Shown: positions 47,025 to 56,522, counted from the stretch's first letter. The stretch is DNA of 64,000 bases from Calothrix sp. PCC 7103 (GCF_000331305.1 NZ_KB217478.1:5677595-5741594); one strand, 5' to 3'. Notes: a model not told the origin generated them from the sequence alone. Made by a program: numbers and translations.

Positions 47025-48893
47025 ATGAGTGATGAAGTTTTAATTCCAGAATTTGATGTCAACGGAAATGGTGCCCATACGGGTACAGCGAACGCCTCGG
47101 AGACAGATAGCATAGAAGATATAAATACATCAGCTAGTACTCCTGGTGTCAGAATTATCGGTAAAGTCGCATCGCCACCGCAGAAAGAATCTACTTCAGA
47201 AAAGTTTCATTTTTGGGTGCGACGAGACGAACTGGTTGAAAAAACTCAAATTGTTCGTACCGAAAGTCATGTTGGCGGTGAGACAATAAATTTTTACGCA
47301 ATTGTAGAAGAAGTCTACCGACAAAGCCGCAAAAAAGATATTGGCGAAGAATTTGACGCTTTTGACGGCAATGTCGATTACCAACCGGAATTTAGAGGAG
47401 AAGGAGTTACTTTTGCTACTGCTACAATTTTGCGTACAGAACGCCCTGTTTTAGCTCCACCTTTAGAACAAAGTTCGGTTTTCTTAGGTGATGAAAATGA
47501 TGCTCAACGTGCGTACAGAGCAGATGAAATCGATAATCCCTTAGCAATTGGTTTGATTAAAAATGGTGGAAGTGCGATCGCCGGACCAGGGGTGATAGAC
47601 CTAGATTATCTACTAGGCATTAATGGCGGACACATGAACGTTAACGGTGTCGCTGGTCGAGGAACAAAATCCAGTTTTTTACTGTTTGTTATTTATCAAT
47701 TATTGCGGGAAGCACGTCGGCGTGCTGAGGAATATCCATCAGACCCAAATCCCCTGATGGTTGTCCCTATAATTCTCAACGTTAAAGGCTATGATTTATT
47801 CCACATTAATCGCTGGAGCAATAGGTACATACCCGAAGAACATTTAGGGGACTGGCGAAGATTGGGTGTCGAGAACCCAAGACCTTTTGAAAATGTCACC
47901 TTTTTTGCTCCGCAAATGCCTGGTGGCAATATAGCTGTTACAACTGGATGTCGTAGTGAAGTGCAGCCTTACAGTTGGAGCCTTGCCAACATTATTGAAA
48001 AAGGTTTATTTACTTACTTATTTGCTGACGATGATTCCATTAACGACAACTTTAGATCTTTAGTTCTGGATTTAGAAGCTTACCTAACACATGAAAGAGT
48101 CGAAAGCGATGGTACTGTAACCCGCAGTTTGCAAAATAATGTACCTCGAACTTTTCAAGAACTGTTAGATTGGTTAGGAAACGGAGAAAATCGAGAACAT
48201 TTACCTGGAGACCATCACAGAGCAACTTGGAGCAAATTACGCCGCAAGTTTCTACTAGTGGTATATGAAGGAAATGGGGTACTACGTCGCTACGACCAAA
48301 ACGGCCATCCTCTCGATTTAGGCCAACGACAAACAACAGACCCGATAGTTGTTGATTTGAACGCTTTAACGCGAGTGCCATCTTTGCAGCGGTTTGTTGT
48401 CGCCACAATTCTCCAACAATTAGTTAATGAACGTACCGGAGCCAACCGCACTGAAGGACTAGCTTACCTAATTGCTTTGGATGAACTGAACCGTTTTGCT
48501 CCCCGTGGTTCCAAAGACCCTATCACGCAATTAATAGAAACCGTCGCAGCTGAGATGAGATCGCAAGGAATAATTTTACTCGGCGCCCAACAACAAGCCT
48601 CAAAAGTTTCCGAAAAAGTAATTGAGAACGCTAGTATCCGCGTAATCGGTCGTAGCGGAAGTCTTGAACTTTCTCAATCTATCTGGCGTTTCTTAAGTAA
48701 AAGTAACGAGCGCAAAGCTGCGGAACTGACTGTCAGCGAAAAAATGGTGATTCAGGATAACGAACCAATGCACGTTCGAGTACCCCTTCCTCCTTGGGCG
48801 ATGAATCCTAGAGAAGCAACAGGTAGTCCCGTTATTGATGTTGATGCAACAACCGTGGAAGAAGACAACGACGATGATATTGCTACTTACTAG
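47025..48893 (+). CDS. HerA-like hexameric DNA-translocating ATPase
   Basis: 622 residues. An N-terminal HAS-barrel (about 40-80, GVRIIGKVASPP, FHFWVRRDELVEKTQIVRTE) precedes an FtsK/HerA-type ATPase. Walker A is GVAGRGTKS (208-216), unusual because Thr stands where Gly normally precedes the Lys. Walker B is YLIALDELNRFAP with D486/E487, followed by an ATPase sensor region (QGIILLGAQQQASKV) and an arginine-rich IRVIGRSGS. HerA forms a ring that pumps DNA and drives NurA. The C-terminus is acidic (EEDNDDDIATY). The gene starts 22 bases after the NurA-like stop and has a GCGATCGC site at 47574. Confidence 0.87.
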   Translation: MSDEVLIPEFDVNGNGAHTGTANASETDSIEDINTSASTPGVRIIGKVASPPQKESTSEKFHFWVRRDELVEKTQIVRTESHVGGETINFYAIVEEVYRQSRKKDIGEEFDAFDGNVDYQPEFRGEGVTFATATILRTERPVLAPPLEQSSVFLGDENDAQRAYRADEIDNPLAIGLIKNGGSAIAGPGVIDLDYLLGINGGHMNVNGVAGRGTKSSFLLFVIYQLLREARRRAEEYPSDPNPLMVVPIILNVKGYDLFHINRWSNRYIPEEHLGDWRRLGVENPRPFENVTFFAPQMPGGNIAVTTGCRSEVQPYSWSLANIIEKGLFTYLFADDDSINDNFRSLVLDLEAYLTHERVESDGTVTRSLQNNVPRTFQELLDWLGNGENREHLPGDHHRATWSKLRRKFLLVVYEGNGVLRRYDQNGHPLDLGQRQTTDPIVVDLNALTRVPSLQRFVVATILQQLVNERTGANRTEGLAYLIALDELNRFAPRGSKDPITQLIETVAAEMRSQGIILLGAQQQASKVSEKVIENASIRVIGRSGSLELSQSIWRFLSKSNERKAAELTVSEKMVIQDNEPMHVRVPLPPWAMNPREATGSPVIDVDATTVEEDNDDDIATY

Positions 48894-48905
48894 GGAGGAG
48901 ATAAG

Positions 48906-50144
48906 ATGAGAATTTTACACACATCTGACTGGCATTTAAACGATAAATTGGGGCGAATACCCCGCCAAGGAGATATTGTAAAACGTTTAGAGGAAATCGC
49001 TAATTACTTGGACGAACATAAGGTAGATGTAATGGTTGTTGCTGGTGATTTATTTAGCCAGTACAACCGACTTGACGAACTAAAATCAGCCGTTGGGGAA
49101 ATGAGGGATGTTTTTCAGCCTTTTCTCTTAGGAGGTGGCACAATTGTCACCATCAGTGGCAATCACGATAACGAAGCCTTCTTTAATTTAATGCGCTTTG
49201 CTCTTGACCTTGCCGACCCAATAGACCCAAATAAAGCAGGTGCAAGACCAAGTGGAAGACTTTATTTAGCAGCACAACCAACTTATTTATTACTAGAAGA
49301 TAAAGCTGGTCAGCAAGTCCAATTTGTTTTGATGCCTTATCCAACTTCGTCCCGTTATTTAAAAGACGAAAAAACGCGATACGGCAGCATAGACGAGAAA
49401 AATAGTTTGCTTCATCAATCCATGCTTCAAACAATTGACCGTATAAAGAATAAATATATAAATCGACAATTACCAAGTGTACTGGTTGGTCATGCACACA
49501 TTCGCGGTAGTCAACTACATAATCTTTATCGTATCAGCGAACGCGAAGATGTCGTTTTCGATGCAGGAGATATCCCTACTAATTGGACTTACGCTGCCTA
49601 TGGTCATATTCACAAAGCACAAGCTTTAGCAGGTACTACCCATGTGCGTTATTCCGGTAGCATTGAGCGTCTCGACTACGGTGAAAGAGACGATGAAAAA
49701 AGTGTTGTTTTAGTTGAAATTGGCACCAAAGGTCGGACTCAAGAACCAGAATATTTACCACTCAATGCCACACCAATATATAGCATAGAAATTAATAATC
49801 CTGAAGAAATAGCAAGCCTTAACCATAAATATCCAGAACTAGAGAGAGCATTGGTTAAGTATAAACTAACCTATAAACCGGGCGAGCATAACCGCGATAA
49901 AATTTGCCGCGAACTGGATAAAATTTTCCCCCGTTGGTACGACCGGGAAATAGTAATTGATGGTTCATCAGTATCCATTAAAAGCTCCACTTTAGTTACC
50001 GATACGCAAGATGTAGCAACAACTGTACGTGAATATTTGCAACAGCAATTAGCAGGGCATCAAGATAAAGACGCGGTATTGGCATTGGCGGAACAATTAT
50101 TAGCTGACGAAAAATTTGTAAATAATTCAGAGGTAGAAATATGA
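48906..50144 (+). CDS. Mre11/SbcD-type DNA nuclease
   Basis: 412 residues with all phosphoesterase motifs: ILHTSDWHLN (I), VVAGDLFSQ (II), TISGNHDNE (III), VLVGHAHIRG (IV) and YGHIHKAQ (V), so the two-metal site should be active. The family is the nuclease of the SbcCD/Mre11-Rad50 complex, which opens hairpins and blocked ends and trims double-strand ends. A ribosome site GGGAGGAGATAAG precedes ATG 48906. The stop overlaps the Rad50 start (ATGA), so the two subunits are translationally coupled. It is distinct from the usual chromosomal sbcD in being linked with HerA and NurA. Confidence 0.93.
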   Translation: MRILHTSDWHLNDKLGRIPRQGDIVKRLEEIANYLDEHKVDVMVVAGDLFSQYNRLDELKSAVGEMRDVFQPFLLGGGTIVTISGNHDNEAFFNLMRFALDLADPIDPNKAGARPSGRLYLAAQPTYLLLEDKAGQQVQFVLMPYPTSSRYLKDEKTRYGSIDEKNSLLHQSMLQTIDRIKNKYINRQLPSVLVGHAHIRGSQLHNLYRISEREDVVFDAGDIPTNWTYAAYGHIHKAQALAGTTHVRYSGSIERLDYGERDDEKSVVLVEIGTKGRTQEPEYLPLNATPIYSIEINNPEEIASLNHKYPELERALVKYKLTYKPGEHNRDKICRELDKIFPRWYDREIVIDGSSVSIKSSTLVTDTQDVATTVREYLQQQLAGHQDKDAVLALAEQLLADEKFVNNSEVEI

Positions 50145-53100
50145 TTCCTGTTCGAGTTTCTGTTAAAAATTTTATGAGCTACCGCGAGGAACAAACATTA
50201 CTTTTTGATGGCGCTCCATTGTGGGTTTTATCGGGAGAAAATGGTACAGGTAAATCGACAATTTTTGATGCAATTCGCTTTGCTTTATATGGCAACCATC
50301 GCGGAGGAGGTGTAAAAACTCAAAAAGACTTAATTAATCATAAAGCTGATGCATTAACTGTTGAATTTGATTTTCTTGTGGATGGCGAAGCCTATCGTAT
50401 TCGTAGAACAGTTCGCAAGCGTGGAAAACCGACAAGAGAAGTTTTTCGCATTAATTCGTCATCAAAAGGAAAACTTTGCATCGAGCCAGAAGCAAATACA
50501 GATAGTGATGCTGGTTTTAAAGACTGGGTAAAACGCAAAATTGGTTTAAATGATGATGCTTTTACGTCATGCATACTGCTGATTCAAGGCAAAAGCGACA
50601 AATTAATAGAAGCTGCACCATCGGAGCGTTACAAAATTCTGAAGCAATTGATAGATTTAACAGCATATGACAAATTACATCAACTTGCAGATACTTGCCG
50701 TAAAGACTGTGAAGTACAGTTAAAAAATTTGAAACAGCAATTTGAAATATCAGAAACAGTGAGTGACGCAGAATTTAATGCGGCTCAAGAAGTACTAAAG
50801 CTAACTGAGGAGAATTGGAATAAATCACAACAAAAAGTAGAAAAATTAGTTACTATACTCGAAAAATCTAACCAATGGCAACAGTTAAATTCCCAAGTAT
50901 CAGAACAGAAAGGTGATTTACAGAAATGGCAAGAATTGATAGCTCATACTGAAGAGATAGAACAAAAATTTACGCGCTACAAAGAACTAGAAACTGTTCT
51001 ACCTCTTCTAAGTTCTATTATTGAGCAACATCAACGCACTATTGATAATGAAAGTCAGATTGAGAAACTTAACCAGAATTGCCAAAGCATAAATGATGAC
51101 TTAAAAATGGTATCTTCTGAAAGAGATGAACTGAATAACCAAATTGAACAAATCAGACATCAAATTGAAAGTAGACAGAATGATAACAACTATATTGCTA
51201 ATCGTTTAGTTGAACTAACTCCTCTAATTGAAAAAGTATTACGGTTAGAGGAAATTCAAGTAAATTTGCAGGAAATAGAGCAAACTTTGGCTGCTTTCCC
51301 TTCTAATTTAGAGAAATTATTACAGCAAGCAGAATCAGAAGGCAAGCAATTGGAGGAGATTGAAAAAACACTGCCTTGGTTAAAACAGCTTGCCCAGGCA
51401 CGTAGTAAATTGATAGATGCTGTACGCATAGAAAAAGAAGCCAATCAAAATTTAGAGTCTTTACAAGATGAGTTAAAGGAATATCAAGCTCAACGAGAAA
51501 AATTAAATATTGATATTGTAGATACTCGTGCAACTGATAAAAAATTATCCCACAATATAACTCGTATTCAAACCGAGTATGAAGCTGTTTTAAACAAACG
51601 TGATAATTTTGAAAAAGCATCTCATCAACCCACATGTGAGTTATGTGGACAAAATATTACACCTGAACACGCTAAAGCAGAGAAAGCACGTCTACATTCT
51701 CAGATAGCGGATGCTGAAGCTAATTTAGATAGTCTTAATAACGCATATCGGAAGGTGCAGGAGAATTTCAATTTACTCTCAACAGAATTAGATAATTTAA
51801 ACAACCAAATTCAAGTAAGAAACAACGATTGTAACCAAACTAAAAATCAGCTAAGTCAAGCGCAACGAGATGCTAAACAGTATACGGAACAAATTAAGAA
51901 TGCATTTTGCAACTTGCCAGTAGCTTACCAGGTAAGTGTTTCTCCGTATGTTATATACGATGATTTAGGCTGGCTTGATACTAGTTACCCAGCAGAAGCA
52001 GATTTGGAAGAGCTAAATCATCTGCTAAGTAATCAACAAACTCATACTCAAAAGTTAAACAAGCTACGCCATCAATTCTCCGAATGGCAAATTGTTAATA
52101 CAGAACAACAAACTTATCGTAAGCAGTTCGTGGAACTTGAGACAAATTTGCCACTATCTGAGGCGACTGAAGCACGTAACGAAAAAAATAAATTACAAGA
52201 ATCACAAAAGGAACTGCAATCAACTCTTAAAGCACTCAAAAACAAACAAACTTTGGCACTTAATAATCTTCAAAAAATTGATGGAGAAGTTAATGCATTG
52301 TCAAATAAATTGCGACAAAATGAAAACGATTTGATTGATAAAAGGGGTTCCCAAAGTGAAACTCAACGCCGCTTACAATCCGATTTAGAAAGTTTACCAT
52401 TGCAGTGGCAAGAACAGGTAACAAGCATTGATACTGAAAAGCTAGAAGAGTTGGTAAGTGAAAAGAATATGTTGGCTAAGTACGAAAAATTATCAAACCA
52501 ATTAAATATTGCTAGTGAATCAGTAACCTTTCTACAGCAGCAAATTAGCAATTTAAGCAACCAGATTGGACAGTTACCTAACGAGGCAAAACGTGCTTCT
52601 CAAGAAGTTGAGCAAGAACTTGCAACTGCTAAATTCGAGCGAGATACTTTTGATGGAAACCGACAGGATGCTCAAAATAGCTTTAATGAGCTTATTCGCA
52701 AACGTAAGTCGTATCAGCAACTTGAACAACAAAAGCTTGAAGCAGAACGTAACCAAAGCTTATATAAAATACTTTGCGATTTACTAGGTAATGGAAAACA
52801 AGGTCTGCAATTAAAATTGTTGCGCGATGCAGAACAGGCTATTGTGCAGCTTGCCAATGAAATTTTAGACGGTTTATCACGCGGAAAAATGCGATTGGAA
52901 TTACGTGGAGAAGTAGAAGAATCTGGTGCAGAGTCTAGCAAAGCTCTTGATTTATTAGCATATAACGAAGAAATTGGGCTGTATCCCACACCAATAGCTC
53001 AAATAAGTGGTAGTCAGCGATTCAGAGTTGCCGTTAGTTTAGCATTGGCAATCGGTCAATACGCTGGACAAGGCGCACGTCATATAGAATCAGTCATCAT

Positions 53101-53293
53101 TGATGAAGGCTTTGGTAGTTTGGACAAAAACGGACGCGATGATATGATTCAAGAACTTAACGAATTACAACATCGTCTAGCGCGCATTATTTTAGTTTCT
53201 CACCTAGAAGACTTTTCCTGTGCTTTTTCTAACGGTTATTCTATTGAGTTAGTTAATCAAGCCTCAACAGTTAGACCTTTAGAACTGCCATAG
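50141..53293 (+). CDS. Rad50/SbcC-type SMC ATPase with zinc hook
   Basis: 1050 residues. The N-terminal ATPase half has LSGENGTGKST (about 31-40). Two long coiled-coil arms (about 180-480 and 515-900) flank a zinc hook with CELC at 499-502 (PTCELCGQNITPEHA). The C-terminal half has the signature ISGSQRFRVAVSLALAIGQ (about 955), Walker B VIIDEGFGSLDKNG (about 985) and the switch LVSHLEDF. The signature shows SGSQRF rather than SGGE. Rad50 bridges DNA ends and gates the Mre11 nuclease. The start overlaps the Mre11 stop by 4 bases. Base composition is AT-rich and GGCGCC is absent. Confidence 0.94.
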   Translation: MIPVRVSVKNFMSYREEQTLLFDGAPLWVLSGENGTGKSTIFDAIRFALYGNHRGGGVKTQKDLINHKADALTVEFDFLVDGEAYRIRRTVRKRGKPTREVFRINSSSKGKLCIEPEANTDSDAGFKDWVKRKIGLNDDAFTSCILLIQGKSDKLIEAAPSERYKILKQLIDLTAYDKLHQLADTCRKDCEVQLKNLKQQFEISETVSDAEFNAAQEVLKLTEENWNKSQQKVEKLVTILEKSNQWQQLNSQVSEQKGDLQKWQELIAHTEEIEQKFTRYKELETVLPLLSSIIEQHQRTIDNESQIEKLNQNCQSINDDLKMVSSERDELNNQIEQIRHQIESRQNDNNYIANRLVELTPLIEKVLRLEEIQVNLQEIEQTLAAFPSNLEKLLQQAESEGKQLEEIEKTLPWLKQLAQARSKLIDAVRIEKEANQNLESLQDELKEYQAQREKLNIDIVDTRATDKKLSHNITRIQTEYEAVLNKRDNFEKASHQPTCELCGQNITPEHAKAEKARLHSQIADAEANLDSLNNAYRKVQENFNLLSTELDNLNNQIQVRNNDCNQTKNQLSQAQRDAKQYTEQIKNAFCNLPVAYQVSVSPYVIYDDLGWLDTSYPAEADLEELNHLLSNQQTHTQKLNKLRHQFSEWQIVNTEQQTYRKQFVELETNLPLSEATEARNEKNKLQESQKELQSTLKALKNKQTLALNNLQKIDGEVNALSNKLRQNENDLIDKRGSQSETQRRLQSDLESLPLQWQEQVTSIDTEKLEELVSEKNMLAKYEKLSNQLNIASESVTFLQQQISNLSNQIGQLPNEAKRASQEVEQELATAKFERDTFDGNRQDAQNSFNELIRKRKSYQQLEQQKLEAERNQSLYKILCDLLGNGKQGLQLKLLRDAEQAIVQLANEILDGLSRGKMRLELRGEVEESGAESSKALDLLAYNEEIGLYPTPIAQISGSQRFRVAVSLALAIGQYAGQGARHIESVIIDEGFGSLDKNGRDDMIQELNELQHRLARIILVSHLEDFSCAFSNGYSIELVNQASTVRPLELP

Positions 53294-53368
53294 TAATATT
53301 TTACTAACTAGTTAGTAGCGAATGAGCTTCTATGCAAAAATAAGTCAAGTTGGTTAGGTAGCCTGTTA

Positions 53369-54394
53369 ATGCAAATTGTTGCTGGTATCAGCCTTAAGGG
53401 AATCAAACCTCGCGTGTGGGATAAAAACTCTCCTTATTATCTTCCACAATTGCGAGCAGTTATGGTTTCCTATGCCGAATTTCATCAAAAACCCGTGCTT
53501 CGACGTAAAGTTATGGAGCAAGGTCTTAAAGAATATCTCAGTATCCCAGAAGAAGTAAAGCTTTACCTTGACAATGGAGCTTTCTACTTTATTAGTCGTG
53601 GTGGAGAAATAGTACCAAACGACTATGAAGAATTTGTTCAAGGTGCTAAACCAGACTGGTGTCCAATTCCTCAAGATTTTATCCCCACTCCAAAAATGTC
53701 ATTGTCCGAGCAGAAAAAATGCTTCTCTCGGACAATGAAAATGAATATTGCTTATAAAGATAATCAATTTATTCCTGTTATTCATGTTAGTAATTTTTTA
53801 GAAGAATATGTTGTAAGAATTAATAAAAATAAGGCACTCAGACAAAAAACAGGTATTGCATTAGGTGGGATTGTTCCCAATTTACTACGGGCGCCAAAAG
53901 CCGTACCATACCAACAAATTTTGGATAATATTCAATATGTCCGAGAAGAATTTAAAGATAAAAAACTTCATGTATTTGGGATTGGAGGTACTGCAACACT
54001 ACACATAGCCGCATTATTAGGAATTAACTCTGTAGATTCAAGCGGATGGAGAAATCGAGCAGCTCGTGGAATAATACAGTTACCTGGGACAGGGGAGCGA
54101 ATAGTTGCTGAGTTAGGGAAATGGAGAGGTCGCAAACTAAGTGAGAAAGAATTTAAAAAATTAGATGAATGCCAATGTCCTGCATGTAAAATCTATGGAA
54201 CAAAAGGTCTTCAAGAAAGTGGTAGCATTGGCTTTTGGAATCGGGCTACCCATAATTTATGGGTACTTATAGAAGAAGCTCGATTGATTGAAGAACATTT
54301 AACACTAGGTATTTATAAAGATTGGTATTCAAGCCATTTAGACAATACTACTTATCGTCCTCTTATTAACAAATTAATTGAAATATGTTTATAA
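53369..54394 (+). CDS. tRNA-guanine transglycosylase-like protein (DpdA-like), predicted 7-deazaguanine base exchange
   Basis: 341 residues with a TGT-type TIM barrel. VKLYLDNGAFYFIS places D68 where TGT has its first catalytic Asp (DSGGF). TGIALGGIVPNLLRAP corresponds to the GGL substrate loop. LHVFGIGGTATLHIAALLGI leads to NSVDSSGWRNRAARG, in which D223 matches the nucleophile. The zinc site CQCPACKIYG (C268, C270, C273) with a later His is that of TGT. Rather than housekeeping Tgt, its short length and divergence suit the DpdA group, which puts preQ0 into DNA. It lies 75 bases after Rad50 on the same strand. PreQ0 synthesis genes would have to be elsewhere. Confidence 0.78.
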   Translation: MQIVAGISLKGIKPRVWDKNSPYYLPQLRAVMVSYAEFHQKPVLRRKVMEQGLKEYLSIPEEVKLYLDNGAFYFISRGGEIVPNDYEEFVQGAKPDWCPIPQDFIPTPKMSLSEQKKCFSRTMKMNIAYKDNQFIPVIHVSNFLEEYVVRINKNKALRQKTGIALGGIVPNLLRAPKAVPYQQILDNIQYVREEFKDKKLHVFGIGGTATLHIAALLGINSVDSSGWRNRAARGIIQLPGTGERIVAELGKWRGRKLSEKEFKKLDECQCPACKIYGTKGLQESGSIGFWNRATHNLWVLIEEARLIEEHLTLGIYKDWYSSHLDNTTYRPLINKLIEICL

Positions 54395-54426
54395 AATTAT
54401 ATTACCATTAAGTTTTTAGCGGAATT

Positions 54427-54462
54427 CGTAACGCACGTGTCTCTTTGAAATAGTGCGTTACG
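54427..54462 (+). terminator. Hairpin after the TGT-like gene
   Basis: CGTAACGCAC and GTGCGTTACG, 10 perfect pairs with a 16-base loop, 33 bases after the stop. No long T-tract follows; it resembles other dispersed GTGCGTTACG-type repeats. Confidence 0.5.
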
Positions 54463-54813
54463 TTGTCCTTAACATCCTACCTATATTTTCAAAAATCAAA
54501 TCGGATTTCTATAGTGCAAGAACATAGTCGTACTAAAAAATCTAATAATGTAGTAACTTTTTACTTTTTAGTACTATATGCCTGGTCGGGGTGGGTTAGT
54601 TTATTTGGGTATCGTAATTCTAATTGACCCATCTTTACCATTTTGCTAAGGTATCCAAGCCTTAGCGTATTATATGAGCGACCTAACAATTCTTGAAGTT
54701 GTTTATGGCTTAAAAATCTTCCTTCACAAACTTGGAGAATTGTTGCCTCCATAACTTGAGTTGATACCTTACTTTTATTTCTGACGGCACCAGCAATTGC
54801 TAAAAGCAATTCC

Positions 54814-54939
54814 CAATCATCAGAGCTAGGCGCCAAATCATCAGAGCTAGGCGCCAAATCATCAGAGCTAGGCACCAAATCATCAGAGCTAGGCACCAAA
54901 TCATCAGAGCTAGGCACCAAATCATCAGAGCTAGGCACC
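54814..54939. repeat. Six tandem 21-base units in the pseudogene
   Basis: Units AATCATCAGAGCTAGGCNCCA are repeated six times plus a partial seventh. Two of the units carry GGCGCC and the rest GGCACC. In the reverse frame each codes for SSDDL(V/A)P. Confidence 0.9.
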
Positions 54940-55019
54940 AAATCATCAAGAATTTCTTCTGATATAACCCCTGACAATAAATCTTCGGGGCTAGTGGTCT
55001 GTGTCAAAAGTTTTGGTGT

Positions 55020-55105
55020 GTTCTCTTCTCTTATTTCTTCCTTTGCGCCCTTCGCGTACTTTGCGGTTCGTTTTTTGTACTCCCCAAAATTAATGACACG
55101 AACCA
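55020..55105. repeat. Dispersed TTTGCG...CTTCGCG-type repeat inserted in the pseudogene
   Basis: The stretch TTCCTTTGCGCCCTTCGCG followed by TACTTTGCGGTTCG is a repeat seen throughout filamentous cyanobacterial genomes between genes. Its insertion separates the two halves of the AlbA/RecG-like gene and adds the basic peptide EYKKRTAKYAKGAKEE to the downstream half. Confidence 0.65.
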
Positions 55106-56076
55106 CTAGTTTTGTCAAAAAAATTATAGTTTTGAGCTACCAGGTCAACTTCCCCGTTAGGTGGTTGCCCAGGAAAAAAATAGAAAGTTCCACGAGCAAT
55201 GCCATCAGATTCAAGGAAGCCATCCCTTACAAGGGTAGACAAAGCCTTGGTTAGATCACGTGGATGAGTAGTACTCATACACTTAAGCCGAGCATGGGTA
55301 ACTTTTCCCTCAAGTGCTACCGTTACTAATGCAAGGCGTTGATCGTCTGATAGTTCACGGAATTTCGAGCCAAATCGCTCATCAAGTGCCTTGATAGTTT
55401 CTTCTGGCAATAGATTAATCATCAACATTGCCAGTAATGTTTGATCTGGCTCTACTTCTTCTGAGAAAGCTGGCAAGCGCCAGTGTTGCTGACTCCAGTT
55501 ACGATAAATTTTGGGAATACCAGAACCAGCTTGTTCTCCAATACCTACAAGCTGAAACATTTTCTGTAACTTGCGATTACGGCAATCACTCGTACCACCG
55601 CGTAAGGCATCTTCTAAAGACAGCCTCATTATGCCAGGGTTGCGAAATACAAACATATCAGGGCGTTTGATAATCTGTATCGGTACTCGCCCAGTATAAT
55701 CAGCGTGAATTATTGTGTTAATTAATGCTTCTCGTAATGCTTCATGTACAGGTGTGTCATCTACTCGTTTGGCGCCTTTAAGCTTGAAGGGAACCTTGAG
55801 ATCAGAGAAAAGTTTTTGAATAATTTTGCGGTAAAAATCGTAAAGGTTTCCTGACCATGTGCCATCTGTGGTAACACGATCTACCCACCGAGTCTCCGTT
55901 CTTGGTTCTGGACGCTCTTGATAATCCACTACATAATGAGGTACTGCTTCAAGGATTGACGGAAGTTTACCAAACATTAACAAACCTGCTATGGTCAATC
56001 CTTCGTTGCCTGTCTGGCGATCACGTAACCAACCACCAATTGATTGTAAAAATTCTTTATCGTCTTGATCTATAAA

Positions 56077-56349
56077 TTACAACAACTATACTGTCTTGAA
56101 ATAGGCTATAAAACTATTGCTTCGCTATTATTTCGATTAAATTTAGATATTATTTAAGTGGTGATAGGCACACTTGAAAACTATTCTGTAAGTTTTGAAA
56201 TATAGTATGGACGTAGCAAGACTTATTTTTAAGTCACCGATACTTAAATATTCAACAATATAATTGTGCAAATAAAATTTGTCACATCTCTAACGATATA
56301 ACGTTGACAAATGATTAGTTTTGCTGTACTAATGTATCACTTAATTAGA
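56077..56349. other. AT-rich gap before tRNA-Pro
   Basis: 273 bases with no gene or obvious repeat. It is where the lost 5' part of the AlbA/RecG-like gene would have begun. Confidence 0.4.
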
Positions 56350-56423
<74 letters not shown>

Positions 56424-56522
56424 GCATAGTATTACTAGCCTTATGTGAGTATATCACATGTTATGGACAGGCAGGATGCCTACCCCACAAGATTAAATCA
56501 TTTATTTTTGCTAATCCTGTAC

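Larger units (their letters stand above)
54561..56076 (-). pseudogene. Decayed AlbA_2/HATPase_4 (RecG-like) DNA-binding protein gene
   Basis: Two reverse-strand pieces form one former gene. The upstream piece is open from 56076 (DKEFLQSIGGWLRDRQTGNE, no start; TAA just before) through LTIAGLLMFGKLPSI, the HATPase_4 part HEALREALINTIIHADYTG and VGIGEQAGSGIPKIYRNW, to a stop at 55090. The usual N-terminal AlbA_2 domain is missing. The downstream piece (55118-54561) supplies the family's C-terminus: six SSDDL(V/A)P repeats and a helical end (RFLSHKQLQELLGRSYNTLR, ELRYPNK). At the joint lies a dispersed repeat (about 55020-55105) that shifts the frame. It is therefore 5'-truncated and interrupted. 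Confidence 0.75.

Noticed and set aside
43607-53293. Prophage or integrative element
   Set aside because: No integrase, terminase, capsid, transposase or terminal repeats are visible; the ImmA protease and tRNA-Pro beyond the edge are suggestive but not enough.
48906-53293. Ordinary housekeeping sbcCD
   Set aside because: The genes are SbcCD/Mre11-Rad50 homologues, but the immediate linkage with HerA- and NurA-like genes, the CxxC hook and the foreign base signature argue for a separate system.
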